64,000 nucleotides of DNA from Grammothele lineata (lineage: Eukaryota; Basidiomycota; Agaricomycetes; Polyporales; Polyporaceae). Position numbers and translations under genes: made by a program. Under the pieces are notes generated by a model that made no database searches, had not been told where the DNA came from, and saw only the letters and a program-made list of their open reading frames with translations. This document shows, piece after piece, positions 1 through 13,200 of the stretch. The stretch is from the NCBI GenBank assembly GCA_002150815.3, contig NDFF03000145.1, positions 1 to 64,000 on the forward strand. The letters run 5' to 3'. Positions within the stretch are counted from its first letter, which is position 1. Every line of letters begins with the position of its first letter.

Positions 1-1115
1 GGGAGAGTAGAGCAGGTATGAGGAGGGCGTGTCAGAGGGGGGCGGGCGCGGCGGGCTCGTATCTAAGTATGCAAAAGATTAGAGGATAAATGCGGCGTGT
101 GGTATGCTAGAAAACTTTGGGACAGATAAGAAAATGCAGCGCGACGGGCACGGAAAACAGGAAACGGAAAAACAAAAGGCGGAAAACAAAAGGCAGGAGG
201 CAGGAGCAAGAGGCAAAGGGCAGGGGAAACAACACGCCCGCATATGGGGGCGGGGCGGGGGAAGCAAGAGGGGGATGGATGGATGAAATGGTGGGCGTGA
301 GCGTGTGGGTTTGAGCGTGAGTGTGTAGGAGTGAGAGATATAATGAACTAATTCCGACCGATCCGACACCGAAAGCTGAACGAGGGAGTCCTGCGAGAGA
401 CGAGAGACGCGAGACGCGAGACGAGGGAGACGAGCAGAGATGCGACTGGAGGACTTGAGGACGATGGGGGATGTGGATGTGTGTTTGAGTGTGAGAGAGG
501 ATGTGCGAGCGACGATTGACGATGAGGACGAGGATGGTGATGATGGCGAGAAGCGTGTTCGCCCTGGGACGTCACGGTCCGGGGACGTCGAGCGGGCGGT
601 GGAGCGGGGCGGGGCGTGCTTTTGGTGACAGGTGATAGCAAGGAGACAGTGATAGTACAGATGGGAGTACAGCGAAACACGACGACGGGGTGGATACGTT
701 TGTGGGTGGGGCGCCAGAGGAGCAGAGCGATAGAATACAGACGGCGGACAGGACGAGTTGAGGAGGCGGTTGGGCATACATCCAGCGTGGGCGGGAACCG
801 ACACAAAAAAAGTCGGAACGCAGTTCTCGCGTCGCAGCTCTGTCACGGAGGGAACCTCCGGAGAATTGTTCCAGCGGTGTCCGGCGCAATGGCACGGACG
901 TCGTCGCCGAGTGCGGAGAGAGCGTGATGCCGTGGATGTTGGGGCCGGGAGACGTCTTCACGATGGCCAGGAGATGCACGTATAGACGGTTTGGAGACGA
1001 TTTCCAACGTTTCGTGCGCTAGGCCAGACACTACGAGGCAGACGCGAATAGAAGCCGTGGACGTACCAAACGGGCTGGGCGGGTGTGGCGTGGCGTGACC
1101 GTGGAGAGCGCCCTG
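1..1115. other. Non-coding stretch at the left edge
   Basis: I see no supportable gene. The open frames are low-complexity shadows (Ser/Pro/Arg-rich on the minus strand, Lys/Gly/Arg-rich on the plus) without splice-supported extensions. The part next to 1116 is the likely 3' untranslated region of the minus-strand gene that ends there. Confidence 0.5.
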
Positions 1116-2807
1116 CTAATGCGAATGGGGGATGAACTGCGGGTCGGCGTGCCCGAGGTTCTCGTCGCCGGCCATTCGGAGGACGGCGCCCTGGACGCCT
1201 TGGTACCCGTACTCCCGGCCGAACTCCTTCACCATCGACATGCCCATGAGACAGACCCAGCCCAGCCCGGTCCCAGTCATCGCCTGCCCTGGCCAGAAGA
1301 GCTCGCACTCGTCGTCCTGGAAATCCGGCTCGCACTCGTTGGCTGCCGTCAAGGACGTGTTCATCATGCGCATGAACGTCCGCGGAAAGTGCCTGGCTAG
1401 GAGGGGAAGATTGAGATGTTGCTCCGCCTTGGCTAGGCGAGCCGACGCTGCACGCAGACCGACGCTCTGAGCCTTGTTCGTCCAGATGAACTTGCTGTTG
1501 ACAGGTGTGGTGATATTGTCTGGAGGAAGCATGTTCGGGTTCGAGAGGGCGGGGTTCTCTGTCGGCGCCGACTGAACAGGCGTTCCGTGGCCGCCTAGAG
1601 GGGTCGAATTCGAGCTACTACTCGTCGATGTGCTGGGCGAGGGAAGCATGTTCGGTGTCTCCTTGGACTGCAGATTCGCCAAGTTCGCTGCAGCCTTCTT
1701 TCTGGCGTTGTGGGCTTGATGCTCAATATGGAGCCGGGAGATCTTGTTGGCGTTCACCTGGTCGACGTGGGCCGTGTTGAACACTAGCTTACGCGCGTGG
1801 ATGTAACCGTGGAGCATGTGTCTGCAGAATGTAAGGACATTAAGGCCGAGGCATAGGAGCGATCAACTTACATCAGACCGAGGAACGCCTTCTCACGGTC
1901 GTCTCGACTCTCCGTCGAGACTTGCTTCTCGGTCATTATGATGGCCTCCTCCGTTGTCCGCCACGCCGCACGGTAACACGTCGGGATTTGCGCCTCCTTG
2001 CACCAAATTCCATAGACGAAGTGGAGGAGGGAGTCTATAAGCTCCAGACGGGCTATGAGGAGGCTGTGGGTCGCGTAGTGCGAGTTCGGCTTAGGCGGAA
2101 CCCGCAGGGCCCTGTATTCCTTCGAATTTGGAGGATGAGCTGCAGCGACACGCGCGTAGGCGGAATGCTTTAGCGCGCGACCGTCCGAGAAACACCGCTG
2201 GGAGACGACGTCCCACTCCTCGGGTGGCCGGGGGCCGCGGCGCGGTCGACGTGCGGGGAAGTTGGAAGGGAAGGATATCGAGAAAGATGACGAGGGACTT
2301 GCGGGCGACTCCTCATTGAGTTCTCCGTCCTCTGTAGGCTCGTGCTTGACAAACGAGGTGGAGGCTATTTGGGTGGGGCGGGGTGGGAGGTGGTGGGGAC
2401 GCGAAGAGGCGAAAGAGGAGGTGGAGGAGGTGCGTGCCCGTTTGTGCTGACCTGGCTGGGGATCTGCGTCGTGCCGACGCTTGATACCGTGGGCGGGGGA
2501 GGAGGGGCGGGAGACGGGAGGGGAGGGTGGGAGCTCCGAGGGAAGTGGAGCGCTAACGGGGCCGAGGATCTGGAAAGGGCGCGGTGGTCAGGGCGAGGAG
2601 AGGGCATGTAGATGGTGGCTAAGTGGACGTACTTCAAGACTCTTCAAGAGCTGCTCTCGGGTCAACTGGCTGTGGACGGAAGCGTGAGGCCCGACGGCGG
2701 GGAGGAGCGGGGGTGAGGAGAGCATACCGCATCCTGGGTCTGTGAGCGTGCGAGGAGGAGGAGGAGGAGGAAGCGGCCGAGGAGGATGAGGGAGTCGCGC
2801 GGTGCAT
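1116..2807 (-). CDS. Conserved-looking nuclear protein of unknown function
   Basis: Four exons join in frame: 2807-2728, 2669-2633, 2569-1872 and 1821-1116, giving 506 residues. Introns have GTATGC/CAG, GTACGT/CAG and GTAAGT/CAG borders. The first exon starts with ATG and a serine run. Residues about 28-100 are Pro/Ser-rich and include two basic patches (KRRHD and HKRAR) that look like a bipartite nuclear localisation signal. A non-repetitive core of about 150 residues follows, rich in aromatic and charged residues and beginning near EEWDVVSQR, then a Ser/Thr/Pro linker, then a second ordered block ending in HSH. I do not recognise a named domain. Composition suggests a chromatin or transcription-associated protein, but that is inference. 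The gene lies next to a 7.4-kb gene-free upstream region, an arrangement often seen for regulators. Confidence 0.7.
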
Positions 2808-5800
2808 GGGTGGCGGCGCGGAGATGGTGGTGGTCGGAGGGCAAGGAGCTGGGGCGGTAGGGCCGCAACGATGGCGTGAAGGTCGGCGGAGGGAGAAGAG
2901 ACCTGCCCTGACCAGAAGTGGCCCACCGGGCCTCGGGCGCTTGCACCCTGACCAATCCGGACCCGGTGGTCGCCATCCTCCCTGCCCGCCGGCTCGCTCC
3001 TCGCTTTGTTTCTCATTATCCCGCCCTGCCTATTGTCGCCGCCCGCCCTGTCGTCGTCGTGCCTGCTCGCTCCTCTGGGGGACGAGAGGAGGAGGCCGGT
3101 GCGTGTGGAGGGTGCGGCCGGACACGCCGCGGAGACGCCGCCGCCGCATCGTCGGGGGCACCGGATCGATTGAATGGGCCCAGTAGAGTGGCCAAATATG
3201 GTAGGGGTGACTGGAGGCGTCCGCCGGAAAGAGGTCTCGGACTGCATGTGCGCGCGGCATGTGCGCATCCTCTTCCATTCTCATGACCGTATTCACTGCA
3301 CACTTGTCCATTCGATATCCCGCCTCCGCCCTACCTCCTTCCGCGGACAATCCCCCCGCCCTCCCCGCCCTCTCCCAGCGCCCCCGCGCGCCCACCCCGC
3401 CTCCACCGCCTCCTCCACCCGACGCACCCAGACGCCGCACGCGCGCCCTCGCTGCACCGCATCCCGTCCTCGACGGAAGGCCTCAGCCCTCCTCCGCGTT
3501 TCACTCCCCTCCTCCTCCTAGCCCTCTGACATCCAAAGCCCGACTGAACGCCGGCCCCGGCCGCGCGACCGCCCTGAATTCTCCATGTCACGCCCCGTTG
3601 GAGCAACCCCGGTTCGCGCGCGCGCGCACGTCCTGGTGCGCAATTGCACGCCGTCCGAAGCTAATTAGATCCCTCGGGCCTTCTCTCCTTCGAGCTCTCC
3701 CTCGAGCTCTCCGCCCTCAGCCCTGTCGCGCACCCTCCCCGACAGACATATGCACATAACGCCCGGCCCCCAGCTGACGCCGCGGAGGGCAGCCCCCTGC
3801 CGCACGCGCGCCCCGTACGTACCGTCCTCCTGCGTCACCGGGCCACTCATGCGGGCCCTGCAGCCCTTCCTTCCTTCGAACCCGGTCTCGAATCCCCAGA
3901 TCATTACTGCCCGCCTCCGTCCGTCCGTCCGTCCGTCCCGTCCATTCGATGGGCCTCCTACGACGCCTGGCGCGGTCTAGAGCGCGCGCCAGATATTCCG
4001 CCCGTGTGGGAACCGTGAACCTAGAGCAAACCTAGGGAGCCGCCGTGCCCGTGCCGGGGAAGGGGAAGGGAGGGGGGGCATATCGACAGATGCGTCGACT
4101 GCCATTATTCCCGTCCCGCCTCGTCCCGCGGGCCAATCCTCGCGCGCGCTTTGCTTTGCTTTGCGCCTGCCGCCTTCCCAGGCCTGCGCCTTCCGCCGGG
4201 CCCGACCGTCGACGCTTCTCAGGCCCTCCCCTTGTGTGCAGAACACTTAGGACTTAGGCTGCGAGGGAAAGAGGGCGGTGATGCCATGCACACACATGCG
4301 GCGCACCACACAAGACACCCCGTGCGGCGTGCGGGTGCCTACCAACTTGGGCAGGGGTAGCAGCGCGCCGAGCTCCTACATACTACAAGCCATGAGTATG
4401 AGTACTAGTACTCATATGTAGCTAGATGGGCGCGCGGCCCCGGCGTACGTACCCCACCCTACCCTACCCTGCGTACATGTGGTACTAATACTGGCACGCG
4501 CCAGTCGACCGTCCCGGCGGAGGGTGCACGCGCGAACCGTCTGAGTTGGAACCTTGTCGTGTCGTGCGTATCGCCCGCGGTCTCGCATGGTCCCCACCCA
4601 AGGGGCCACACGGTCCGTGCAGCGAGCACCTGGGACGCACCCTGCGTATCTTGTATCTTGTATCTCGAGCTTGAGCTTGAGGCGCGAGGCCTCAGGAGCC
4701 TTGTGGCGGTTGACGCCTCGCGCCTCGCGAGATCGAGAGAACGTCACGGTTACGCGCACGCACGAGGCGCTCGCTGGCCATGAGTCGGATCTGATATGAA
4801 TACGAATATTGACGACCGTCACGGTCGAGTCGCTCGCGATCGCCAAACGCGGGCGTGCGATGGCGACTGCCATCCCGGAGGCGGGACGCGTGCACCGGCC
4901 GCGGGCTCTCGCAGGCTGAGGCTGAGCGGTGTTGTACACGGCTACTGGCATCACGGATTCCGGAAACAATTCATGCGCGTAAGTGTGTTGTGTCCGCGAT
5001 GCGCATACTTATATGTACACGACGACTGTGCTAGTGTATAGTAGAACTTTAGGGAGCTGTTATGAATCGGACGTACGACAGCGGGTCTACTAGAGATACA
5101 AGGGGCCTCGCATCGTGCTATTCCGTCAAATTCGCGTACCTCTCGACGCAGTGAGTTACCGGCTAAGCACCATTTGGACGCCTCTCCAAATTACGACCAG
5201 CGATCCATCCATCCACCCATATATCAGATGCCAGCCCTCAGCGTACCCCAATCCATATGTCTAATACGCATCTCCGTCTGCACATACAGGGCACCCCGCC
5301 CCGATTAATAGCCAAGCCCACGCACGCGCACGCGCCCCCTCGGGAGAAGCCCGCCGCACGCACGCAGGCACTCAGTGGCAGGAACCGTCCCGGAGGAGCG
5401 GCGCGAGCGCGTGGGGGACTGAGCGGGCGGGGCGGAGGACGTATAATTACCGAAGGGGCGTGGCCCCATGCTCCCGATCCAGATCTTTCAAAATTCGCCG
5501 AGAAGGGCAGGTAGGAACCCTGCCGTCGGCTGGCCGTGCCAGTGAGCGCTGCCGTCCCGCCCGCAAAGCCTGAGCGCGATGGTAGCAGCGACAATAAACG
5601 TTGTCTTGCCGCCGCCGTCAGTGTTGTCGTCGTCACCGTTGTGGTTGCTGCCATCGTCGTCGTCGCCGTTGCGGTCTTGTGTGCGGACGCGTCGTCGAGC
5701 GCCTACTAGTAGCGGCTAGGCGCCTGGCCGCGGCGGTCGTGCGGGCAGCGGCACCACCCCGGGTGGATCGCGTTTAGAACTCGGACGTTTTTAGAGCACT

Positions 5801-8800
5801 CGCGCTCGCGGACGCAAAAGACATACGATTCCTCGGCCGCAGGCTCATGAGGAGCGAGCGCCGGTCCGCCGGGATTGCGCGGATGGCGGAACTCTGACCA
5901 GGGGCCACGGCGAACCTAACCCAACCCACCCGGTGGATGGATCGGCGTGGACTTTGGAGAGTTTGGAGAGGTCATGACGGGAGAGCCAGCAATCCACAGA
6001 TGCCAACATGGCCACTGCGTCCCGAACGCCGTATGTACATGTAGGGACGCGGGGTCGAGTCCCGCGAAGGGCTCCCCGCGCTCGCGCTCGCGCTCCCGTC
6101 AGGAAGGGGAGAAGGCGAAGACGAACGAGAAGAGCCTGGGAGGCAGCTCGCTGTGCCCGGGTTACACAGCGTGCGGTAATGAGCACGCTTAACGGGCGGA
6201 CGCACATGCATGATGTATGATGGACCCTGCCTGTCGGAGGGCCTGCGCAGACGAAGCTTCGCGCCACGCCATGCCATCCGTCGCGCGCGGCGCAGCAAGT
6301 AGCGCGCCTGCGCACCGCACTGTACGTCCCCGCGCTCGAGCTCCCGAGTAGTACCGCAGCGCAGCTATGCCGATCCCGTCTCTATATCCGGATATCCGCC
6401 CGCCCTGCGCAGCGCGTGCGGCACGACGCTAGATATCCATCCATCCATCCTCTCCTCCCCATGGGGGCCCTAACGCGCGTGGCGCGCGTACGGCTGAGTA
6501 GCTCGCACGGCAAGTCCCACCCTTCCCTCCGACTCTCGATCCCGTCCCTTCCGCACCCCTCGAGGCCCTTCGCGCAACCCCTTCTGTCTTCCAGAGTTAG
6601 GGCACGCTCCCGCCGCCCGGGGAACCACGGTCCACGGGCTCGCCCGGCGCGGACGCGCGCGTCCCAGGACCCACGCTCATTTCCCGCCCTTCGCACGCCG
6701 GCGCAGCCCCCACGCTGACGCTCGATCCCGAGCCCGAGCCCGTTCTGTCCCGCGCAGCGCGGCTTGGAAGCTGTAATCTGGAAAGCGGAAGCTGGAAGCT
6801 GGAAGCTTCCCGCCCGCGTGCTGGGCTCGCTTGCCTTGCACGGTTGCACTGCTGTGGTCGCGGATGTGGTCGCGAATGTGGGCCCGCGACGCACGTCTGC
6901 GCGGACGTCTGCATCTGCGTCCGCGCCGTGCGCGCCCGCGGGCCACATTAACGCGCCTTCTTCGCGTCCGCCGCGTGTGCGTCGCTCCTCCTGAGCCCGC
7001 GTCTCGCGGGCACGCACCGCGCGCCTCGAGGTCCGCACTCGTGGCGTCGGTGGCCTAGGGTTACGAGCAAGCGCACATCTGCGCACCCACTCCGCGTCCA
7101 GCTTCGAGCTTCGAGCTTCAGCTCCCGGCACATATGTCCGACTGCGAGCCCGTCGGACGCGTGCGCGCGCGGGCAGGAGGAGCGCGCTACGCGGAGCGAG
7201 GCGCGAAGTGCCGGCAGGGGCAGGGGGGACGGCGGGTCCAGTCTGAGCTAGTGCGGCCCGGCGGTCGGGGTCGGGGTCGAGCGCGAGCGGCCACGGTCGA
7301 GCCTCTCTCTATGTACACATGATCGTGCATCGCTGGGCTGTTCTCGCTCTCGTGTCGTACCGGGCGGTGCCTTGCGTAATAGCTTGTCCTTGAATATACG
7401 GCAGCCGCTCTATAAGGAGGTCAGATTTACTGGGGGGGCGAAGCGGGGTTATGGGCGTGCCTCAGGGACGCCCTCGGGCCACGAAGATCTGAAAATCCGG
7501 AGGCGGGGCTCGGCCGCTGGGCGTTCATAGTCTGCGAATTGCCGTCTATTGCTGTATTGCTGTATTGCTATATGCGTATTCCGTTTGCGCGGGGGCTAGC
7601 CTGGGCGGACTCGGCGGGCTCTGAGATCTGAGCCTCGCTCGTCGAGCGTAACGGGATCGCGCGAGTCGAGCTGAGCGTTTGCCGCCGCCCGAGCTCGAGC
7701 CTCCGTTGCCCCGGATCGTACGCTCGGCGCTCGGCACGGCGCGCCAGCTTCTCAGGCTGCTATGTAGCGCACCCTGCGGTAGTCGTCCTCGAGTCGACCT
7801 CGCGCCCAGGCTGGGCAGCTGCGGGCGCGATCGCGCCGCCGTCGCTCCCACAGCGTGTGCGTCCATTTGTGCACGAGTGCGTGCGTGGTGCGCGAAGGGA
7901 CCGCAATTATCCTCTCCGCCAGGTGGTGGTGGTGGCTGTGGCGCCGGCGACGGGCCTCAAGCTCGAGAGCGCGGGGTGTGCGGGACGCACGGTGTGGGAT
8001 GGTGATCTCCTGACAATCCGCGCGGCCCGCGGGAGCGCGCACGGGCGCACGGGCGTGCGCGTCCCATGGGGACCATCGCGCAGCCGTACTTGGTTGCAAG
8101 CCGTTACGAGAGTGAGGACGGCGCGCCTCGTCCCTGTCGGGGTGGCCAGTGTTACAGTGGCGCACGGCAGTGTGGGTGGCAAACGAAGGTTTCTAATTAT
8201 CGTCGAGGGCCACTCGGAGCGCTGTGGACCGGTGGAACCTAGAGAGAGAACATAAGTAGCTAGTACGTATGAGGGAGGTGACTGTGTAGGACTCGCATGT
8301 TCGGCGCGTGAAACGCGTTGCAGACCTTGGACCCAGTCATGTTGAATGTTGGCGTGGTGCGGTGTGCGTCGGCCACAGATCACTGGTACTGCCGCGGAGC
8401 TCGAGGATAGCCTCGCGGAACCTGAAGAGGCGGGCGCTACGGCTGCTGGAGGATCCGGATTCCGGAATACCTGTCTCCTGGTGTCGAGCAAGCTCCAAAC
8501 GTAAGAAAACATTCAGCTGTCGGATAAGTGGATATCTACCTATGTGGGGCTGCACAGTACCCCGCCGGGGCTGGAGTTGCTTCTCGAGGGAAGCCGACCG
8601 AGTTCGCTCGCTTCTCCGAGGACTTTCCGCCGGCGAATGGATATCACCTACTGCCCCGGGCCAGTGCGCGTGCAAACAGGGCTTGACAGCTATGGGTTGG
8701 CCTGGGTTTGCCCGAGATGAAGGCACGCGGATATCCGCGCAGTCATTTTACCTGCCATCGAGTTACGTCGCCTTCATCTCTACGAAGGTTCGCCCGTCAC

Positions 8801-10221
8801 CTTGCCGTGCGACTGCAGCCGGGCAGAGTCTATCCCTTTAGTGTGGTTCATTAGATAGCGTAAGCATTCGGGATACGCCACGCCCGAACCTCCCAGGCAA
8901 CGCGAACGCGGACAGCGTCGCTCTACGCCCTTGAAACAAGGTCGCCCCTGCGGTATTGCCTCCTATCTCGCGTCTTCTCGAATGCAGAGGGGTGCGGTGG
9001 TGACGTCATGGGATGACGGCGGGCTGGTTGCTGGACACGAGGTGTGCCGCCGATGCGCGACGGCGTCTCCAAAGGGAGGCATCGAAGGGCCCCCGACGTA
9101 TGCAGTCTGCGACGGTCCAGAAGACGGGACAAGGACGTAATCGGTATACGGGCCGTCCCTGCGTCTGAGAGGGTATTAGCGTTGCGAGAAGCGGGACTGC
9201 TGGTATGGAGACTTGACTACTGAGTGGACAGAGCTTCGTTTCGTAAGATCCCATATTAATCCTCTGCATACCCACTAGCATGCAGCCAGGCTATGTAAAG
9301 GATAGCATGGTTGAGAAGGCAAGTAGGTGTAGGGCTAGTTTTGTGTTGATCCTCTTGCGAGATACGGAAGGAGTAGGATGCTGATGATGCGAACTTGTCG
9401 AGCTTCATAGACAGGTAGATGTCAAATGAATGTGCGGGATGTATAAGCCGATATGGATCGTCGGTTTCCATAAATCTGACCTTGTGAACATACCGACAAG
9501 ACGAATGATATGTTGCTCGTGCTTTGCTGTTCTTCTAGAATCTAGTAGCGCCATACCAAGGTGGGCATTTCCGCGGGATTTATCCCTACGCTGTCCGTCT
9601 CTTTTTGCAACATTTGTGCCTTGACTTATTGTACTCCCAGGTACAGGTACGTGAGAAGAGCAGAACATAAAGGACGAGTATGGTCGCGGAGGCAAACTAA
9701 ACTTGTCTGGGCGGTTGTCTAGGCTATACCCAAAGGGGGAAGAGCACGTGGCTCCATACACATTTGCGCGCTCCGCAAACGCCGCCACGCGAGGACGGCG
9801 TTGAGCGGTGCATTGACGCTTGCGTTTTGCGGTGTACACGCCAGCTCGCGACCACAATGCTCGCCGTCGCCGGGCGTCCGTGAGGTCCTCTTCAACGCCT
9901 CAAAACCTACACACCTTCGTTTCGAAAGGTGAAGTCCTGCGATATTCGCAGTTCCGCGCTGGGCGGGAGAATGCTGAACGAAGTCTCTTGGTGATCGGAA
10001 CAGTCGGACTTCGGACTTCCTCTTCCAAGCATTCCTCAGAGACCGTCTTCGCGTGCATGCACGCCCACACCGTACCAAAAACAACGCGTCTTCATCAACA
10101 TTGTCGTGAGGAGGGTTCCATCCACCTCTTGACGGAGCAGCGACGACTCCGTAAGTCTCCTAATACCATGTAATATTTCCTGTGGCTGATGCTGTGCCCT
10201 CATGGACGTCTCCATTTGTAG
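2808..10221. other. 7.4-kb GC-rich block without a detectable gene
   Basis: No stretch here shows a frame that continues across plausible introns or carries a recognisable motif. The open frames are Arg/Ala/Pro-rich, as expected from GC-rich non-coding DNA, and overlap on both strands. There are short tandem motifs: CCCTA near 4451-4470, CTTGTAT/GAGCTT near 4645-4680, GGAAGCT near 6780-6807 and TTCGAGC near 7100-7125. The block separates the 5' ends of two divergent genes (the 2807 minus gene and MED12), so it is a double upstream region. A donor at 10151 (GTAAGT) and an acceptor at 10219-10221 directly before the MED12 ATG suggest a 5'-UTR intron of MED12. A non-coding RNA cannot be excluded. 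Confidence 0.5.
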
Positions 10222-13200
10222 ATGTCCAAAAACGAGCCACTCTCAGCCTACGAGCTGCGGCCTCCGGGATGGCTTCCAAAGGCGCATATAGCGGCTGATC
10301 TAGGTATTCAACTCCTTGCCTGGCTCGTATGCGACAAGCATTGACCAGTCTGGCTATCTATAGGCTACGCTGGGTTTCACCCACCCAGGCCACACCAGGT
10401 GGAAGAGATCCTCACTGAGTCGAACGTGAAGAATGGCCTTGTACTCCCACAATCTGTTCCAGTACGTACCGGTGCCAGCAGAGTGCTACGTGGTCTGACA
10501 CCATTTCTAGGCCGAAACGTACAGTGCTCAGGACTCCGTGCGGAAGCGCCTCCTGCAAGACAATGCGCTCGGGGAGCTCGAAGACCTGATGAACCTGATT
10601 TTCTCTCGCAAAGCCGAAACCGTTCCTCCTATACCGTGCGTGCCAGCAATTTCATTTGTGGTGCATGCATAGCGGGCAAACTCGAGCTAACAGTGTCCAA
10701 ACCCAGGGCTTCATCATTTCGTTTACCGTCGAGGGTCACGCTCAACGACGCCAGACGTCAAGCATGGTTTGATGACCTTGCGAACCCGGATGTCCCGCTC
10801 TCCAAGCTCGGAAAGAGCGTCCCACATGGCGCAAAAGGGCCCGACCTGCTCGAGCTGCTGCATACACACAATGTCGCAATCCCACGCGCAGTATGGTTTC
10901 TCCGGGTATTTGGGGCCAACGAATCGGTGGGTGGCGATTACGCACACTGGCTGAGAATAGATACCTGACTATGTTCCATCCGACGTAGGCCGGCCTAAGA
11001 AACAAGCCGAACTACAACCCTACCCAGTACAGTGTTGAGTGGGCCAACGTTGTTACGACGTACCTGAAGAAGCAGCTTGCCGACATCGCGCTACCGAGCG
11101 CTCCTCGTCCCGGCCTCAACATCAAGCAAACCTTCAAAGGAGTTCTCTCCGAAGACGAGACTCGAAATAAGTGGATATCTCGCTTCACGTATTGGTGCGT
11201 TTGTTTAGATTTAGCCAGTTCGTTTGGGAGCGCGACTGACATCGTGCCACTCCCTAACACGTGCGCATGTTGCTAGCCTGAGCCTACTTCGCACGTTCTA
11301 TGCCGACGGCCTCGTCGATAATCGAACGTTCCTATCATGGCTCGTGCAACAGATGAGCACATGCAACCTAGCCCAGGCCGGCTTTGTTGCGCGCTTGGCA
11401 GACGAGTACTTGGACGGTATGTTGGTCAGCCGGGCGCTCACGCACCCCTTCATAGAAGCCTGCTTGAGCAAATTCGTCGAAGTGAGTAATGACTCAAATT
11501 CACAGAGCCGCGCAGCTCATCATAGCCATCAGATTCAGAGTTCGGCTGCGAAAGAGTACCTCTCGAATACGGCCAACGTCCTCCGAAACCTAGTGTCGGT
11601 AAGTGTGCGGTACTAATTTTCTGGAATGAGACGCTCATTTCTTTATCAGCGCTCTTTCCTTGCCCTTCCCGATGCCTGTGTCAGCCCCGGGATGCATGTG
11701 CAGTATGGTGCGCTGCTGGAGGAGATACTTCTAGAGAATTTTGCTATGGACGGCACGGACGGCGCGCAGCAGCAGAACATTCAGTATCTGCATCAGACAG
11801 TCGCAGACGCCCTCTCCGACGTGCGCCACCGGAATGAGGCAATGCTGTTTCAGCACCTGCCTCCCCGAGTGCGCGGAACACTCTCCTCCACCCTGTCGGA
11901 TATCAAAGTACGTCTGACGAATACATCCGCCCGGAGCGTAGCCACTGACTCTCGTCCAGCTTCTGAACTCAATCTCCGGCAAGACCGACCTGTCCAGCGT
12001 CTCTCTCTTCGACGACACCTCCGAAGTCTCGGACGCCTTCGCCGCCAAGCTCGACTTCCTCCTCACCTGGAGTGTCACGCCCCTCCAGTACGGCGACCAC
12101 CGCCCGTACGCCGCTGCAGGCCTGCTCCAACTCTGGCGCAACCGCGCGGAGGAGCGCGCGATCCGGCGGGACGCGCCCTCGCCCGACGCTGCCATCCAGG
12201 GGCTGTTATTCGACTGGCTGAACGCCTCGGAGGAGGCGCGCGACACGCGCAGTTTGCCCGCGGTCGCGCTGTTGTTCGGGCAGCTGGTCAAGCATGGGCT
12301 GTTTTCGTACGACGAGTACATGCAACACCTCATCGCGCGAGGCGAGGAGGGGCTCTCGTATACGGATCCCACGGTGAGTTGTCTGCGGGTGTTCGTGCGG
12401 TGGTTGGTCTTGATGTTGTTTGATCTACGGCAGGGGTCGTCTTCGAGACATCGGGAGTTCCTTCGATGCATGCCTTTGCATGAGCCAAGTCTCTCGACGT
12501 TGAACCAGCGCAAGGGGATCTTGTATGGATTACGCACGAGAGAGACGGAAGAGGAGCTCAATGAGCGGAAGATTCGTCAGGAATTTCGCGAGTTGCTTCC
12601 TGAGCTTTTCAGTCGTACGCGTGTTGAAAGAACGACCATTTGTCGTATACTCACTTGCACGATCGTTAGGAGAGTCACAACACTTGGAACCAGTAACCAC
12701 TTCGTTCTGGCAGCGATGCGAGAATCTCCTCAAGTCACCTCGATTTGAGCAGGTGAAGACAATCAAACAGTGGTTGCTCCCTATCTACAAGAAGTTCTTG
12801 TTTAGGTGCGTTCTTATATGCTCTGAGTGCTTTATCATACTCATCGTTACTCTCAGTCTACAGAAAGGAGAGTCATTGGAAGAAGCTACCGTCATTCTGC
12901 GTATCTTCACGCTCTCTGTTATCGTCATGGCTCGCGTGAGGTCGTATGGATCAATCTTGGATGTGAGCAATAGGCGTTTATATGCATTCTGGTCGAGCCC
13001 TGATCACACCGTCAGATGTGCCTATCAACGCTGGACCACGCCAGCACTAACCAATTGCTTACCGCCGTTATCGAAACGCTGCGTCAACACATGGAGGTGT
13101 GGGCATGCATGAACCGGATGAGAGACATCGCATCGGCGCTCTGGACGGTCCACCAGGCATGGCGTAGTCGGGGCTCGCAAAATCGCGTGCTATTGAAGCT

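Noticed and set aside
79..846. 255-codon minus-strand frame rich in Ser/Pro/Cys
   Set aside because: Low-complexity composition, no domain, and it lies in the probable 3' flank of the 1116-2807 gene.
4449..4470. CCCTA repeats resembling telomeric DNA
   Set aside because: Only three units, and of five rather than six bases; chance in C-rich sequence.
6040..6075. T-loop-like GGGTCGAGTCCC suggesting a tRNA
   Set aside because: The loop is too short, and no acceptor, D or anticodon arms can be folded around it.
8308..8841. 177-codon plus-strand frame in the gene-free block
   Set aside because: Overlaps equally long minus-strand frames, has Arg/Ser/Cys-rich shadow composition and no motif.
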